Below are positions 55,747 through 63,049 of a stretch of 64,000 nt of DNA, piece after piece (positions within the stretch are counted from its first letter, which is position 1; each line of letters starts with the position of its first letter). This DNA comes from Desmodesmus armatus (lineage: Eukaryota > Chlorophyta > Chlorophyceae > Sphaeropleales > Scenedesmaceae), in NCBI GenBank assembly GCA_007449985.2, contig VIIQ02000004.1, forward strand, positions 186,001-250,000. The letters are read 5' to 3'. The notes beneath the pieces were generated by a model, which made no database searches, was not told the DNA's origin, and saw nothing but the letters and a program-made list of their open reading frames with translations. The position numbers were made by a program, and so were the translations under genes.

Positions 55747-58018
55747 GCCGTCGCTGCTGCTGCTGCTGCTGCTGCAGCCAATGAGAAGATGCTGTACGGC
55801 ACCAACAAGGAGTCCCTAGCTCTGTCCTCCTACCTGCACCTTGCCCCCCAGGAGGCTGTGAGGGACATGAGCTTGCCATATGGGGCAAGGACCATGCACA
55901 TGACTGGCTGGCTGCGTCACCTGATGGTCTGCTGTCATTGGGTGGTGCGGAAGGAGTGTCTGTTGGTGCTGCTGGTGGTGCTGGTGTGAGTGAGGAGGTG
56001 GCTGCATGGGTGAAGCAGCAGACAGGTGGGTAGCGCTATAGCTCTCTCCTTGACAGCACTCCCAACGTATGTGCCTTGTTGGCGCCCTAACGGGTGGTCA
56101 GGCATGTCTTGGTCTTTACAACAACGGTGAGCAACAGCAACAGTCTCAGCGTGCCTCAAATATGTGCTGTGCACCATACCTATGCAGGATCTTCCTTAAA
56201 TGGTTTGCTTGAGATCAAGTGTCCCTACAAGTCCTCGCCTCAGGTGACGCAGCCCTACCTGCCAAAAAAGATGGATGCTTACTACATGCCACAGGTGGGG
56301 TGGGGTCAGGAGTGGAGGTGGGGGTGCAGGTGGAGGTGGGGGGCAGGGGGGGGGGTCCAATGTGTAGGCGTGGGTGTGGGCATGCACATGTGCATGGTAG
56401 GTGTGTGCACACCCCAACATGCTCAAAAAGATGGACCCTTACTACATGCCACAGGGGGGGGCGCCAAGAATGTGGGTGCAGGTGTAGGCATGCGTACGCG
56501 TATGTGGGTTATGTTTGGGTGTGGGTATGTGGCCACCATGTGCAATGCATCTTGGAGCAAAGAGCGACAGGTCGTATCACCATATGGGAGAGTGCCAAAC
56601 ATGCATGTGTTTGCTAGGCCGTGTTGGCGTGGGCCAAAAATGCATATGTGTGCAAGGCTTTGGGCGTCTGTCCAACATGCACTGCGTAGTCAAGTAGCAA
56701 GTACGAAGAGGGAGGGCATGGATTAGTCAATGCAATTGAACTAGGGTGAGGAGAGCTCACAGACAGTGATATTGTTTGAAGTCACCCACTTGATTGACCT
56801 ACCTGACGTCATGCTCACATGTGATAGCCTGATGCGCTGTGCTGTGCTGTGCTGTGTGGTTCAGGTCCAGGTGCAGCTTGAGATGCTAGATCGTGAGTGG
56901 GCTGTGGTGTACTACTGGAGTGAGACACAGGGCAGCCACATGACACTGGTGCACAGGGATAGGGACTACTTCAACCTGCTCTGGAGGGTGAGGGGACTTG
57001 AACAGTGACTCAACAGTGTTCAAACGCGGCTCTGGAATGCCAGCTGTTACTGTGGCGTACAGCATGCTGCTGGCATCTGATTATGCTGCTGCTGCAGTGT
57101 CACAGCACAGACATCAAGTGTAGCGTAGCTGTTACTACAGGCCTGGGTGCATCTGCATGTTATTACTGATTTCAACTGAGTTGGTACCGGCTTGAGCTTT
57201 CTGTTGCTTAGTTGGTCTGCTGTGCTGTGTTGAGGCCATGGCTGAATGCTCTGATAGTGGGACAGACGATCACTCATGCAATCACCCACCCACCCACCCA
57301 CCCACCCACCCACCCACCCACCCACCCACCCACCCACCCACCCACCCACCCACGCACGCACTCACTCACTCACTCACTCTCCCACGCACTCACTTACTCA
57401 GACAGTCATTCACTTACTCACTCCTCACTCACCCATGCACTTGCTTGCTCATGTTTCTCTGTGCTGTGTTTAGGCTAGCGCTGACTACTGGTGGCGTTAT
57501 CTGGTACCTGCCAAGCTGCTGCTGGAGTCAGACCCCGCTGCTGTCAGCAGGGTGGAGCAGGAGTACACTCCCAGGTGGGTGTCTGCAGGCTGACCGTGTC
57601 TGCATCACTCTGCCTCACAGGACCAAGCCTTTTCCTGTGCTGGACACGGCTCTGCAAGAGACTGCTGCCCTGCGACAAGGATATTGCTGGATTAGTAGCT
57701 GTCCATCAGTAATCATGACAACTGGCAGTTGGCGGTACTGTGTATCCATGCATGCGTGCATGCCGCGGAAGCAGCACCGATAACTTGGTGTCCTGTCAAA
57801 GCCGATGCCTTGATGATCCAGACGTGAAAGTGCCGTACACATTTCCCGCCTTTTTTCCTGCAGGATTCACCAGTACCGTGCTGAGATCATGGCGCGCAGC
57901 AAGGCTCTGGTGGAAGCAGCACTCCAGCGCACATTCACACCAGAAGAGACGATGGCCCCCCATGGGGGAGTGCCGCTGCCAGTAGCCCCAGCTGCTGTTG
58001 CGGCTGATGATGCAGAAC

Positions 58019-58060
<42 letters not shown>

Positions 58061-58164
58061 TGGCGGCTGCTGTGGTGGCTGATGACGCAGGACACCAGCA
58101 GCAGCAGCTGGCTGATGCGGCAGCTGATGCTGCAGAGCAGCAGCAACAACCAGTTGCTGCTTAG
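43978..58164 (+). CDS. Gln/Pro-rich protein with YqaJ-type exonuclease domain; interrupted by a retroelement in intron 4 and an apparent frameshift
   Basis: Nine exons: 43978-44190, 44520-44777, 45373-46916, 47270-47409, 55778-56025, 56188-56294, 56865-56987, 57474-57574, 57864-58164; about 1011 aa if the frame of exon 5 is repaired. Residues 1-670 are poly-Gln, Pro and Ser. The YqaJ/lambda-exonuclease-like part follows: MRESRLTASALCNML, VRLWREKLGLQKPPP, ANEKMLYGTNKESLALSSYL, DWLAASPDGL with the catalytic Asp, LLEIKCPYK with the Glu-x-Lys pair, and YYMPQVQVQLEML. Such enzymes are metal-dependent 5'-3' DNA exonucleases of recombination systems, common in phages and large DNA viruses. Exon 5 needs one extra base to join LALSSYLHLAP to GHELAIW; the run of six C at 55844-55849 is the likeliest place. 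The tail is poly-Gln/Ala. Intron 4 (about 8.4 kb) contains the retrotransposon. It may be active, or a young pseudogene if the frameshift is real. Confidence 0.75.
44947..45043. repeat. 16-bp AT-rich tandem repeat, six units
   Basis: Six units of ATTTAATTTTAGTCCT with minor changes lie in intron 2 of the YqaJ gene. Composition differs sharply from the surrounding GC-rich DNA. Confidence 0.95.
47440..47536. other. Very AT-rich island in intron 4 of the YqaJ gene
   Basis: About 95 bp made almost only of A and T (ATTATAATTTATAAATAA and similar). It sits between the true end of exon 4 and a partial copy of that exon end at about 47537. Origin unknown. Confidence 0.7.
47996..48025. other. Imperfect hairpin just past the retroelement stop codon
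   Basis: ACGTG and CACGT form the outer arm and GACTGC with GCAGTC the inner arm, separated by 2-3 unpaired bases and a TCT loop. It lies 39 nt beyond the stop codon of the RT frame, inside the expected 3' UTR. Such 3' structures can be bound by the element's own reverse transcriptase; that role is inference. Confidence 0.55.
48064..54126 (-). CDS. Retroelement polyprotein: reverse transcriptase, PHD-like finger, RNase H, restriction-like endonuclease
   Basis: 2020 aa in one frame from the ATG at 54126. Reverse transcriptase: GPDGIPNEIL, IQGDSLSPFLFILY near residue 390, and the catalytic TYADDLNVI near 434. A Cys-rich finger at about 990-1050 (CECCW, CTSCNRVCHTTC, CWEC) resembles a PHD/RING-type zinc site. 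RNase H starts at about 1505 with YYTDGSA, then RAELVGIREA, HVATDSQTS and GNEMADHMA, giving the Asp-Glu-Asp-Asp set. A CCHC-like knuckle CSCPLCGQQDGGHHALSAC lies near 1780. The C-terminal nuclease reads KPDAMLV near 1874, then LLEIKYCRDTDP, a PD-(D/E)XK motif. The RT, RNase H and nuclease active-site motifs all look intact. The protein would bind its own RNA and copy it at a nicked target. The upstream EN frame is offset by -1. Confidence 0.9.
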   Translation of the reverse strand: MIRTVTDADMHLPDEFEQQMLQEAVHERAQRHQGEPVLATLRAAYTTLKHKLNAIDDEHPRLWAQQAAKQSQELAEKRQKIGNRIATGRHQPTPRLALRALKTATGAVTTDAQTIKAEMTDYYSRKLANPDDLNTPTEYLPHVNREYPFDTPEFAAYNGMMSQPELQDRTWMYDLIDDEFAFHRCLAALRLGKCPGPDGIPNEILRTLPPTAHRTLHNMVKIMWTTGLTPDSWKESTTILLYKNKGTPLELKYYRRIGLENTMYKLWTKMITMAMTDRAERSGFLTASQGGFRNKRATAQQIEMMIMAMEDALLTKQDIFLLFTDMTEAFDTISHRKLLMILYDLGFPTDAIETVKDLYTNARTVVRTPHGDLDPLDFGRGTIQGDSLSPFLFILYMEPLLRWLRAGNKGYKFGALAHDPNLQDQHQMTDNTYADDLNVITGGKQGLANMKHQARKLAAYAEWGKLQVNATKSQITGALHGSLPTHPYDEERLRTMLGAVRLAPEPCSLRAPGADTQSVTFLPPTSPFKHLGVLLTVDLNYKPQLAATLKDIRSRVQHLKSSPLTTGQKQRIIETSLRTSIAYSFVASPYTRAEIKSLDSLLTRATKQAYRLPVHMSSAAAHLSKSQGGLGCHSLETEQTVCNIQRLTRSLNAPGALGVITQAMLDMQLQGVDVVMTQHLPHLLNHSLRVRQLMSFEKVGLTLQRGAKEYHIPSQLTNIPQAIAAAVPDSLDTQIIRDMYLLQHIGVNRIEQLLSPNRTHVLPPSHLRRLVSSRLVKTKHQRAWGRLAHTLATGEQTATPQTPATPVPLHPQVLQTLKVRWPTNPTSKPHTPLELLSNYKVQSLTPLLEMRDTLDTYRNKLTQARTHKTANIRQGGQTYSSRTPKAQTGYAAFKAMKPTPAAALKLYTTYMDPSTDEIVSVEGLAQATTHIGKGKRRRQQGETQEQVIVKWKEAIMPGWAAELQTIMGYEIQTATPATFADKAMLNLTRPCECCWTDITPLQYEPTEKYDQDILQCTSCNRVCHTTCISHGPRTRRNNQYTNGKCWECQVGELSAEDKDKLTLFKVRIKPCPEPTETVRANGTEEAIQALDILLGASTMPREVRPECRATAQSNQQRASERLYDMTLGDTIRKQIHIHPAPINPHVDIHPQGKSTIAMRTVEGISLPSPPKAEPTLTTVTAACVYQPDGACCGMLTPQTLRHLSQRHQQNSPQDSTENEIAKLCTRYSIYGKKNNKQQNIDNTISPNLKAIILNTFQGATERMTTPFTVHPTTHNFWTEHAEDAAFGASYDSLSVRWTGLSLATPPCDTKQAQRALAWALQSAQHTRTPTLTVLALPTNGDKGNPYSSTLQRYKGWCRGLLTIPHTAMHRDAPGTSPFQKQTPSKWGLHIVSVGNTEGYASLGPKHTSDHSWLYSMSRLCTAHLKGQRATSKHVVRIQCHPNAWSPEQIWTQTRLPRTKAFKNSTWAAPAPDPQEGWQAPDLSKCSPQETNTPPPLRFDWRDFYYTDGSAIKIEGKGVSIAAAIYKPADKYASEARAHTTNCTITGGSCAAQNDRYLPNVNTITRAELVGIREAYVLAKPGPKEEIHVATDSQTSMYQIHKMITNPQDMREHRHHSLLTDIVQRLRQSQATLHLWKVTSHIGVYGNEMADHMAVQVAKEKQEPTITSKVQSNARETYFWPYSIEEVVTKTDTRREHTPIANLAETLKNTAKQDCALGSANTSTVYYSAWADQAKNVHPKYSHLFMNNNQVLHRRRKLILQYRWGLLPTNKLLNRYKLSSTCSCPLCGQQDGGHHALSACPALSGAVTKRHNDAGSLIVQAINDGDRAKELAMSDVGLSRRCAIMKSKSRIPLAALPKDMPVGMKRRISAHCKPDAMLVRTENHARSYELLEIKYCRDTDPSQQETRAERQHDRLMKALQIFDPKAEVKLTTIMLGVSGCIYKNTEEKLKGLGVVGPALPRLLRRLHHLAGRHVEEIWNTRHAAVKNAQTYARSTWSKRKNEVHLQNETSHKKRRKLKQPP
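54144..55331 (-). CDS. Retroelement AP-type endonuclease frame
   Basis: 395 aa. Exonuclease-endonuclease-phosphatase fold signatures in order: HNVQAL (Asn), ILIVTETKL (Glu), VAMYCPHQM, MLIAGDFNAVV (Asp, Asn), SRLDDILSL, and LDHDVLIAKI (Asp-His). These are the metal and catalytic positions of APE-type retroelement endonucleases, which nick the target DNA. The frame ends at TAG (54146-54144); the reverse transcriptase frame is open from the preceding base in the -1 frame, and its first ATG is 17 nt further on. In related single-ORF elements this would be the N-terminus of one polyprotein, so a mutation, a programmed shift or reinitiation may separate them here. Confidence 0.87.
   Translation of the reverse strand: MQFLHNVQALKTLYCHYFAQALLDPCLTILSTPQPPDILIVTETKLKTQPQKQWLHRLFTGYTVKHTTHPNASKAGVLIAVSKTLTELGELEVLSSPAELKGFLIHASLRRPNSTPVHLVAMYCPHQMPTRKELYKHASKLVTDARANQDQMLIAGDFNAVVHQEDRVSGKTHPADTLHRDFIAANGLIALDAPVQGTARSLTYRKGADDTPYSRLDDILSLKPLLHTQTETQSMAGTNLDHDVLIAKIQYMQLGVMPPLTPTTATHPVTKLKTPMAPTDTRALRHALASTQAQLWGDLAGNTDRIIETQVRPHWNEVETSCPNATKPQPLTHIDHTQARDVVNALGKQITDALAQSHSIALTTCATITIDPGATRGHHCPRTIAKQRKSIIAAK
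55420..55453. other. 34-nt two-stem hairpin, copy 1
   Basis: Outer stem CTGGA/TCCAG, internal loop TACTTTC on one side and ACTC on the other, inner stem ACCAC/GTGGT, loop ATA. The same layout recurs at 58631-58664 with matched stem changes. Located in intron 4 of the YqaJ gene, about 90 bp beyond the start codon of the retroelement endonuclease. Confidence 0.75.
57283..57352. repeat. (CACC)n microsatellite
   Basis: About 17 perfect CACC units in the intron before the penultimate exon of the YqaJ gene, followed by a short CACT run. Confidence 0.95.
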
Positions 58165-58530
58165 ATTCTTGTTGCCAACGGTAACAGCAGCCGCTGTGGA
58201 CTCCACTTTGGAACCCTGCGGCGCAGGAAGGCTGGCAGTGTGTGTGGTGTCAATGTCGCACATGTCCAAACTTGCTGTCAGCAGCCCCAGCTGCTGTGGC
58301 GGCTGATGCTGCAGGACAACAGCAGCAGCCGGCTGCTGCGGGGAGCTGTCGCGGCAGGACAGCAGCAGCAGCTGCCGGCTGATGCGGCAGCTGATGAAGC
58401 AGGTCAGCAGCGGCAACCGGTTGCTGCTTGATTTGCTGTTAACTGATGGCAACAGCAGCCGCTGTGGAAGCCTGTGCGAAGCCTAATGTGCCTGTGGCTG
58501 CTGCGCAGGGAGGCTCGCGGTGTGTATGGT
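58010..58530 (+). repeat. Tandem duplication of the YqaJ gene's last coding part and 3' UTR
   Basis: The segment with CAACCAGTTGCTGCTTAG and the following GGCAACAGCAGCCGCTGTGG-like sequence occurs at about 58010-58235 and again, diverged, at about 58290-58530, roughly 268 bp apart. In the second copy the corresponding stop is TGA instead of TAG. Confidence 0.8.
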
Positions 58531-58563
58531 GCCATGGCATGCATGTCGGGGTTTGCTGCGTGT

Positions 58564-58568
58564 TGTAA
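58564..58568 (+). terminator. TGTAA poly(A) signal downstream of the YqaJ gene
   Basis: TGTAA lies 400 nt after the stop codon, just beyond the duplicated 3' end. The distance is long, so it is only a candidate. Confidence 0.4.
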
Positions 58569-58630
58569 TGTACCACATAAGTAGCAAAGCGTAGGACGCA
58601 TGGCAGGTGGTGGGGGGGGGGGTGTTACAA

Positions 58631-58664
58631 GTAGATACTTTCACCGCAAAGCGGTACTCTCTAC
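58631..58664. other. 34-nt two-stem hairpin, copy 2
   Basis: Outer stem GTAGA/TCTAC, internal loop TACTTTC and ACTC, inner stem ACCGC/GCGGT, loop AAA. It has the same length and the same internal-loop bases as the copy at 55420-55453, with three compensating base-pair changes. It lies between genes, about 470 bp past the YqaJ stop codon. Confidence 0.75.
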
Positions 58665-60467
58665 ACCATTGATTTGGAGTGTGCTGTGGGGCATGTGCGG
58701 TCAGTGCATGGTTGCCTCAGCGATGCTGGCTGATTTATGTTGGCTGTCTTTTGTGGACTTGCAATGGTTGCAAGGTTGGACTGACGTTTCCAAGCAGCTG
58801 CTTCTGTGGGCAGTGACTAGGCCTCGGCAGGCATGTACTTTTGTATGGTTTTTTCAGTTTGTGCTCACTGTCGTTGGGCTGTGCAGGAACACACTAGATG
58901 TACATCAGCAGCAAGTTGCTTGAGCTTATTCCCATGCTCCTGCAAGCTCCTTGGGAATCGGCAACTTGCAGCTTGAAGTGAGGGCAGTAACGGCCACTGC
59001 TGTTACTGTGTGATGGTGTCAGCGCTCCACAGGTATTGTATGCCTGTTTGTTCAGCCTGACCCTCGTCGTGTGTGTGCTCTTGGCGTGGTCAACATGCCT
59101 TGTGTACAAACAGTGTGCAAAGATGATGCCCTGCTATCTCTGGCTTATCCTTTATTTTGTCCTGCATGCCATACTGATGATACTGAGGGAGTGTACACAA
59201 TCTAAACTATCACCATCATACAACCGACACAGTGCAACTGTGTGGCAGCTTCGGCAGCAGTGGTCACCAGAAATTGCAATCAGCCCTGCATGAAAACAAT
59301 CTGTTTGTGGCTACAAACACAGTGCAGACTTTGTACAGCCAGCAGCAACATGTTGCACAACCTATATACACTGCCACTCAGGCTGGGCCTGCTAATGCAC
59401 AGACAGGACACCCGGTGGAAGACAGGACACCCGGTGGAAGTGACTTCCACTCAATAAAGTAAAGCAATGCACAGCAGTCTGTTGGTACACACACTGTGAT
59501 GACAACTCAACAACTCCAGACTCTGCAGTGCAACAGCAGCAGGTGAAGGCGCAATCAGCAAGTGCACTGGCCACCTGCCAACATGGCCGACCTGGAGGAT
59601 TGCCACCTGGATAGCATGCGCAGGCAATTGGGCAAGAAACAGGAACACGAACAAGAGGATGTAGCTTTATCAGCCAGGTCACTGAGGCTTGCTGCCAAGC
59701 AATACTGTACAACGCTGCAGGCACTGCTGTGTGTCCCTGCTGCAGGAGCACAGGGTGCCTACCGACTGGGGTGAATCACAGAACGGCCCTTACTGCTGTA
59801 GTCCAATGCACAACTGCAGTGGTGGTGATTCTGCTCTGGAGCAGCCAAGCGCACACCATGGATGCTATGTATATGTTGGGCCTAGATACACCTCAGTTCA
59901 AAAAGTATGCACACGCCGACACCCCAGTGGGGTGTTTTCTGCAAGAGTACGCAGGACACCAACGTGTACTGCTGCATGCAAGACACTGCCGACAGGACAG
60001 TTCTGAGCATGCCTGGCACAAAGTACAACCATCGTGCACGCTCTTGCCATCTCTTGAAACTGTGTAAACGATGCAATGTGACGGTGGTCCTCCTACCCAC
60101 CCAGCCTCACAAATCACCTCCCTCCCCCGCATAACAGTCCCCATTGCAGCCTGTACACCCGACATGTTCCCGCCGTGCCCGGCATGCCATGCCGAATCTG
60201 CCAACGTGCCCGTAAGACGGCCCCGGCCCAACCCCTCAGCACCCGTATGCATGCAGAAGCACGTGACACCCCCACTCCTGACCCGAGCTGTGATGTCTGA
60301 CTCCCAGTCTGAGTCTGCATCTGGCTGGCCGCCTGGCTGTGTGTCCAAGGCTGCTGCTGGCTGCGCTTTCCCGGCTGGGGCCACCACTGCATCTGCATTA
60401 CGGTCTGGCCCTGCAACTGATGCTGAAGCTGCGTCTGACTCTGTCACAGTGAGTGGCAGACTCAGAC
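58665..60467. other. Intergenic region; possible 3' exon of the next minus-strand gene
   Basis: No independent gene recognised. On the minus strand at about 60300-60447 an acidic Ser/Asp/Ala-rich frame (TESDAASASVAGPDRNAD and on to SDWESDITAR) follows a good splice acceptor and resembles the acidic tail of the gene that stops at 60468, so it may be a further exon of that gene. A 20-bp direct repeat, ACAGGACACCCGGTGGAAG, lies at about 59402-59440. Confidence 0.4.
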
Positions 60468-61191
60468 TCAGCCTGAGTCTGAGTCTGAGTCAGTATCTGA
60501 CATTGACCCTGTGTCTGACTCAGCAGCTGCACTTGCCCCAGAGTGCCCCTGACGCCCCTGCTGCTGCCGCTGCTCCTCCTTCTCACTCCCACTGTCTGAA
60601 GCCAAGTCAACTACCTCCACCACCCCCTCCTCACCCCCCTGCATCTGCCCAAACAGCAGCAGCTGCAGCAGCGTGGGTGTCTGCTGCTGCTGCACCCTGT
60701 GCACCTCCCAGTGCCTAAAGCACCGCAGCACCAGCAGCAGCTGCCTCGACATCTGGTTACTGCGAACCGCAGCCCCTGCCCCTGCGCTGCTGCTATTGCC
60801 GCTGCTGACTACCGCTGCCAGTTGCGGCACTGCATCCCTCAGCTGCTGCACTGCTGCAGCAACATGGGCAGGGTAGTGCTTCTGCAGGCGGCCCTGCTTG
60901 AGACACACAGCAGTGCTCGACTCCCGGATAGCCCCGCTGCGGTTGCTGGTGGCAATCTGCCTACTGGCTACGAAGGGCATGAGGTAATGCTGGTGCAGCT
61001 GGAGCAGCTCCTCAACATCGAAGGGTTCGTCTGCTAGCCTGAAGTACCGCAGCTGCTGCTTGTCCGGCCTGCCAGAAAGCTTCTTGTCTCTGAGGGCCTC
61101 GTCGAGCAGCTTGCTGGCAGCAGGGCCTAGTGGAGGCCCAGGGAGGTGCTGCATCGGTGGCTTCCTGCGCAACAGGCGCGCCAGCCGCTCG

Positions 61192-61239
<48 letters not shown>

Positions 61240-61904
61240 TGCTGCTGTAGCAGCTGCCGCTGCCTGCGCCACTGCTTCTGGTGCTCTCGCAGCTGCCGCT
61301 TCCTTTCTGCTTTTGCTGCTTCTGCCGCTGGTGAGGGGGCATGTGGCTGCTGCTGTTGCTGCTGGGCGTGCTCCTGCTGTCTCCATTCCCGTGCTGCTGC
61401 CATTGCTGCTGCTAGTGGTGGGATGGAGACAGCAGCAGCAGCAGCAGCAGCTGTGGTGCTGGACGATCGCCTCTGCTGCTGCCGCTGTTTCTTGCTCGTT
61501 GGGCCATCCAAGAGTGTTGGCAGCGCCGCAGGCTGCTGCCTCTTTAGGGAAGGTTGAGGCAGGATGCTGCGTGCTGTTGCCTGCTTATGCTGCTGCGCTT
61601 GCTGGTGCTGTTGCCTTTGCCCTGGCACTGGCTGCTGTACAGCTGTCCTGAGGGGCAGGACATGCCCTTGAGCCTGGTGGTCTGTTTCCACTGTTGCATG
61701 ACGTGCACCCATGAGTGAGGTGCTGACAGTCTGCAATGCGCTGTGGGTATGATCATGGTAGTGGTGCTGCTGCTGTTGCTGCTGCTGCCGCTGCTGCTGC
61801 TGCTGCTGGTGGGGCAATGCAACATGCAGTTGGAGTAGCAGCCAGTCCATGAAGTCGCTGTTGGCTTGATCAAGGCTGTGGTAGCTCCCAGCCTGATTCT
61901 GCAT
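60468..61904 (-). CDS. Unrecognised Gln-rich protein with acidic C-terminus
   Basis: One frame of 478 aa from the ATG at 61904-61902 (MQNQAGSYHSLDQANSDFMD). The first half is Gln/His-rich with poly-Gln and Ala runs. A basic, charged helix-like stretch (EAAKAERKRQLREHQKQWRR) is followed by poly-Gln. The only region that looks folded is about residues 265-395: ASKLLDEALRDKKLSGRPDK, QQLRYFRLADEPFDVEELLQ, LHQHYLMPFVASRQIA and QLLLVLRCFRHWEVH. The tail is acidic Ser/Asp repeats (SDTGSMSDTDSDSDSG). I do not recognise a family. The Gln-rich and acidic parts are common in nuclear regulators, but that is only a compositional hint. The gene may have a first exon upstream, since an acceptor-like TGCAG precedes the ATG, and a 3' exon near 60.3-60.45 kb. 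Confidence 0.55.
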
Positions 61905-63049
61905 GTTGCTGCAGCACAAGGTTGTTGCAGAGAGCAACAGATCAACAACCAGCTACGCAAGCAGATCAGCTAGTCCCAGGGTGGAACCCGTGGGCATGCA
62001 CCTCCCAGCAAGCACTAGCAGCCCTCACCGTAGCTTACCTGACAGGCAGTGCTTCCAGATGATGTAATTGCGCCCTTCACTGGCGCAATTGATCCAGCGG
62101 CACGCAAATTGAGTAATATACGGGCCCTTATAAATAGACACCTCGTGATCTGAGTGATACTGTTCAATGTGCGGTATAGCCACGGCACAGCATGTGTTCA
62201 GCATTTGACATCCATTTCACATTAGTCCCTTCCTGTTTATAGAATGGGACTGCACCGTGGGCACTCTATGCCCCAGGCTCTCATATACCCTAAGCAGACA
62301 CAGAACAAAGCTTGGGGCCTGACGGATGTATGTCAGTGCGCGGCAGTCTCGTGAGGTCGGCTTCATGATTTCTAGCACTAAATTGTCGGTTGAGAGCTCA
62401 ACTCGACTCCTGTACTGCAAGTAAGGCAGCATAATCTGTGGCTCCTCCATGTACCTGACAACATTTATCTCTGCAGCAAATCTTTCTTACGCACGGTTCA
62501 TGTAGACCCGCAGTTACTGACACGTGCCTGGTGCGTGTCGCTGCATGCTGGATGCCTGGTTGTTGCGGAGTGGAGCTGCCCGCAACGAGAGCAGGTGGGC
62601 TTCAGCGCACACTGCGGCACATGAATAGCTTCTACTGAGGCTGGTATAGCTCGCGAGCGCCCGACTAAGCCGGCGTTGCCCACACTACCTGACAGCAGCA
62701 GAGCCTGCCCCCAGCAGCTGCCCACCATGGCAGGCAGCCTCAAGCAACCCCTGAAATTTCAATTGCACCGCATGAAATTCCGTAGATACAGTAGTCAAGA
62801 CATTTGAAGACATGGACACGCATCAGCAGGAATCCCGTCAGGGAAGGTCTCAGCAGCAGGCATAGCACAAGCAGCAGCAGAAAGGAGGTGCAGCTTGAGA
62901 TTACTGTACACAGCTTGCACCTCGTGGAAGGATGAGCTTGACCGGTACGGGAGCTAGAGACATGGAAAGTCTGCAGGAAGAATGGATGTACGCAGTGACT
63001 GGAGCCAACTACCGCCACAGCAGCAGCGAAGGGCCACAAGACGCAGTGG
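61905..63049. other. Intergenic region with one TATA-like box
   Basis: Upstream flank of the minus-strand Gln-rich gene. TATAAATAG on the + strand at 62129-62137 is a good TATA match, but no + strand gene follows. Nothing else was recognised. Confidence 0.35.

Noticed and set aside
56020..56030. Ending YqaJ exon 5 at the earlier GGTGTGAGTGAGG donor
   Set aside because: That site breaks the phase into the LLEIKCPYK exon, while the GACAG|GTGGGT site gives QQTG joined to GSSLNGLLEIK.
55420..58664. Hammerhead or SECIS identity for the 34-nt hairpins
   Set aside because: The hammerhead CUGAUGA core and the SECIS AUGA/GA quartet are absent on both strands.
62129..62137. TATAAATAG box on the + strand
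   Set aside because: No + strand gene follows; for the minus-strand gene the orientation is wrong, so it was not called a promoter.
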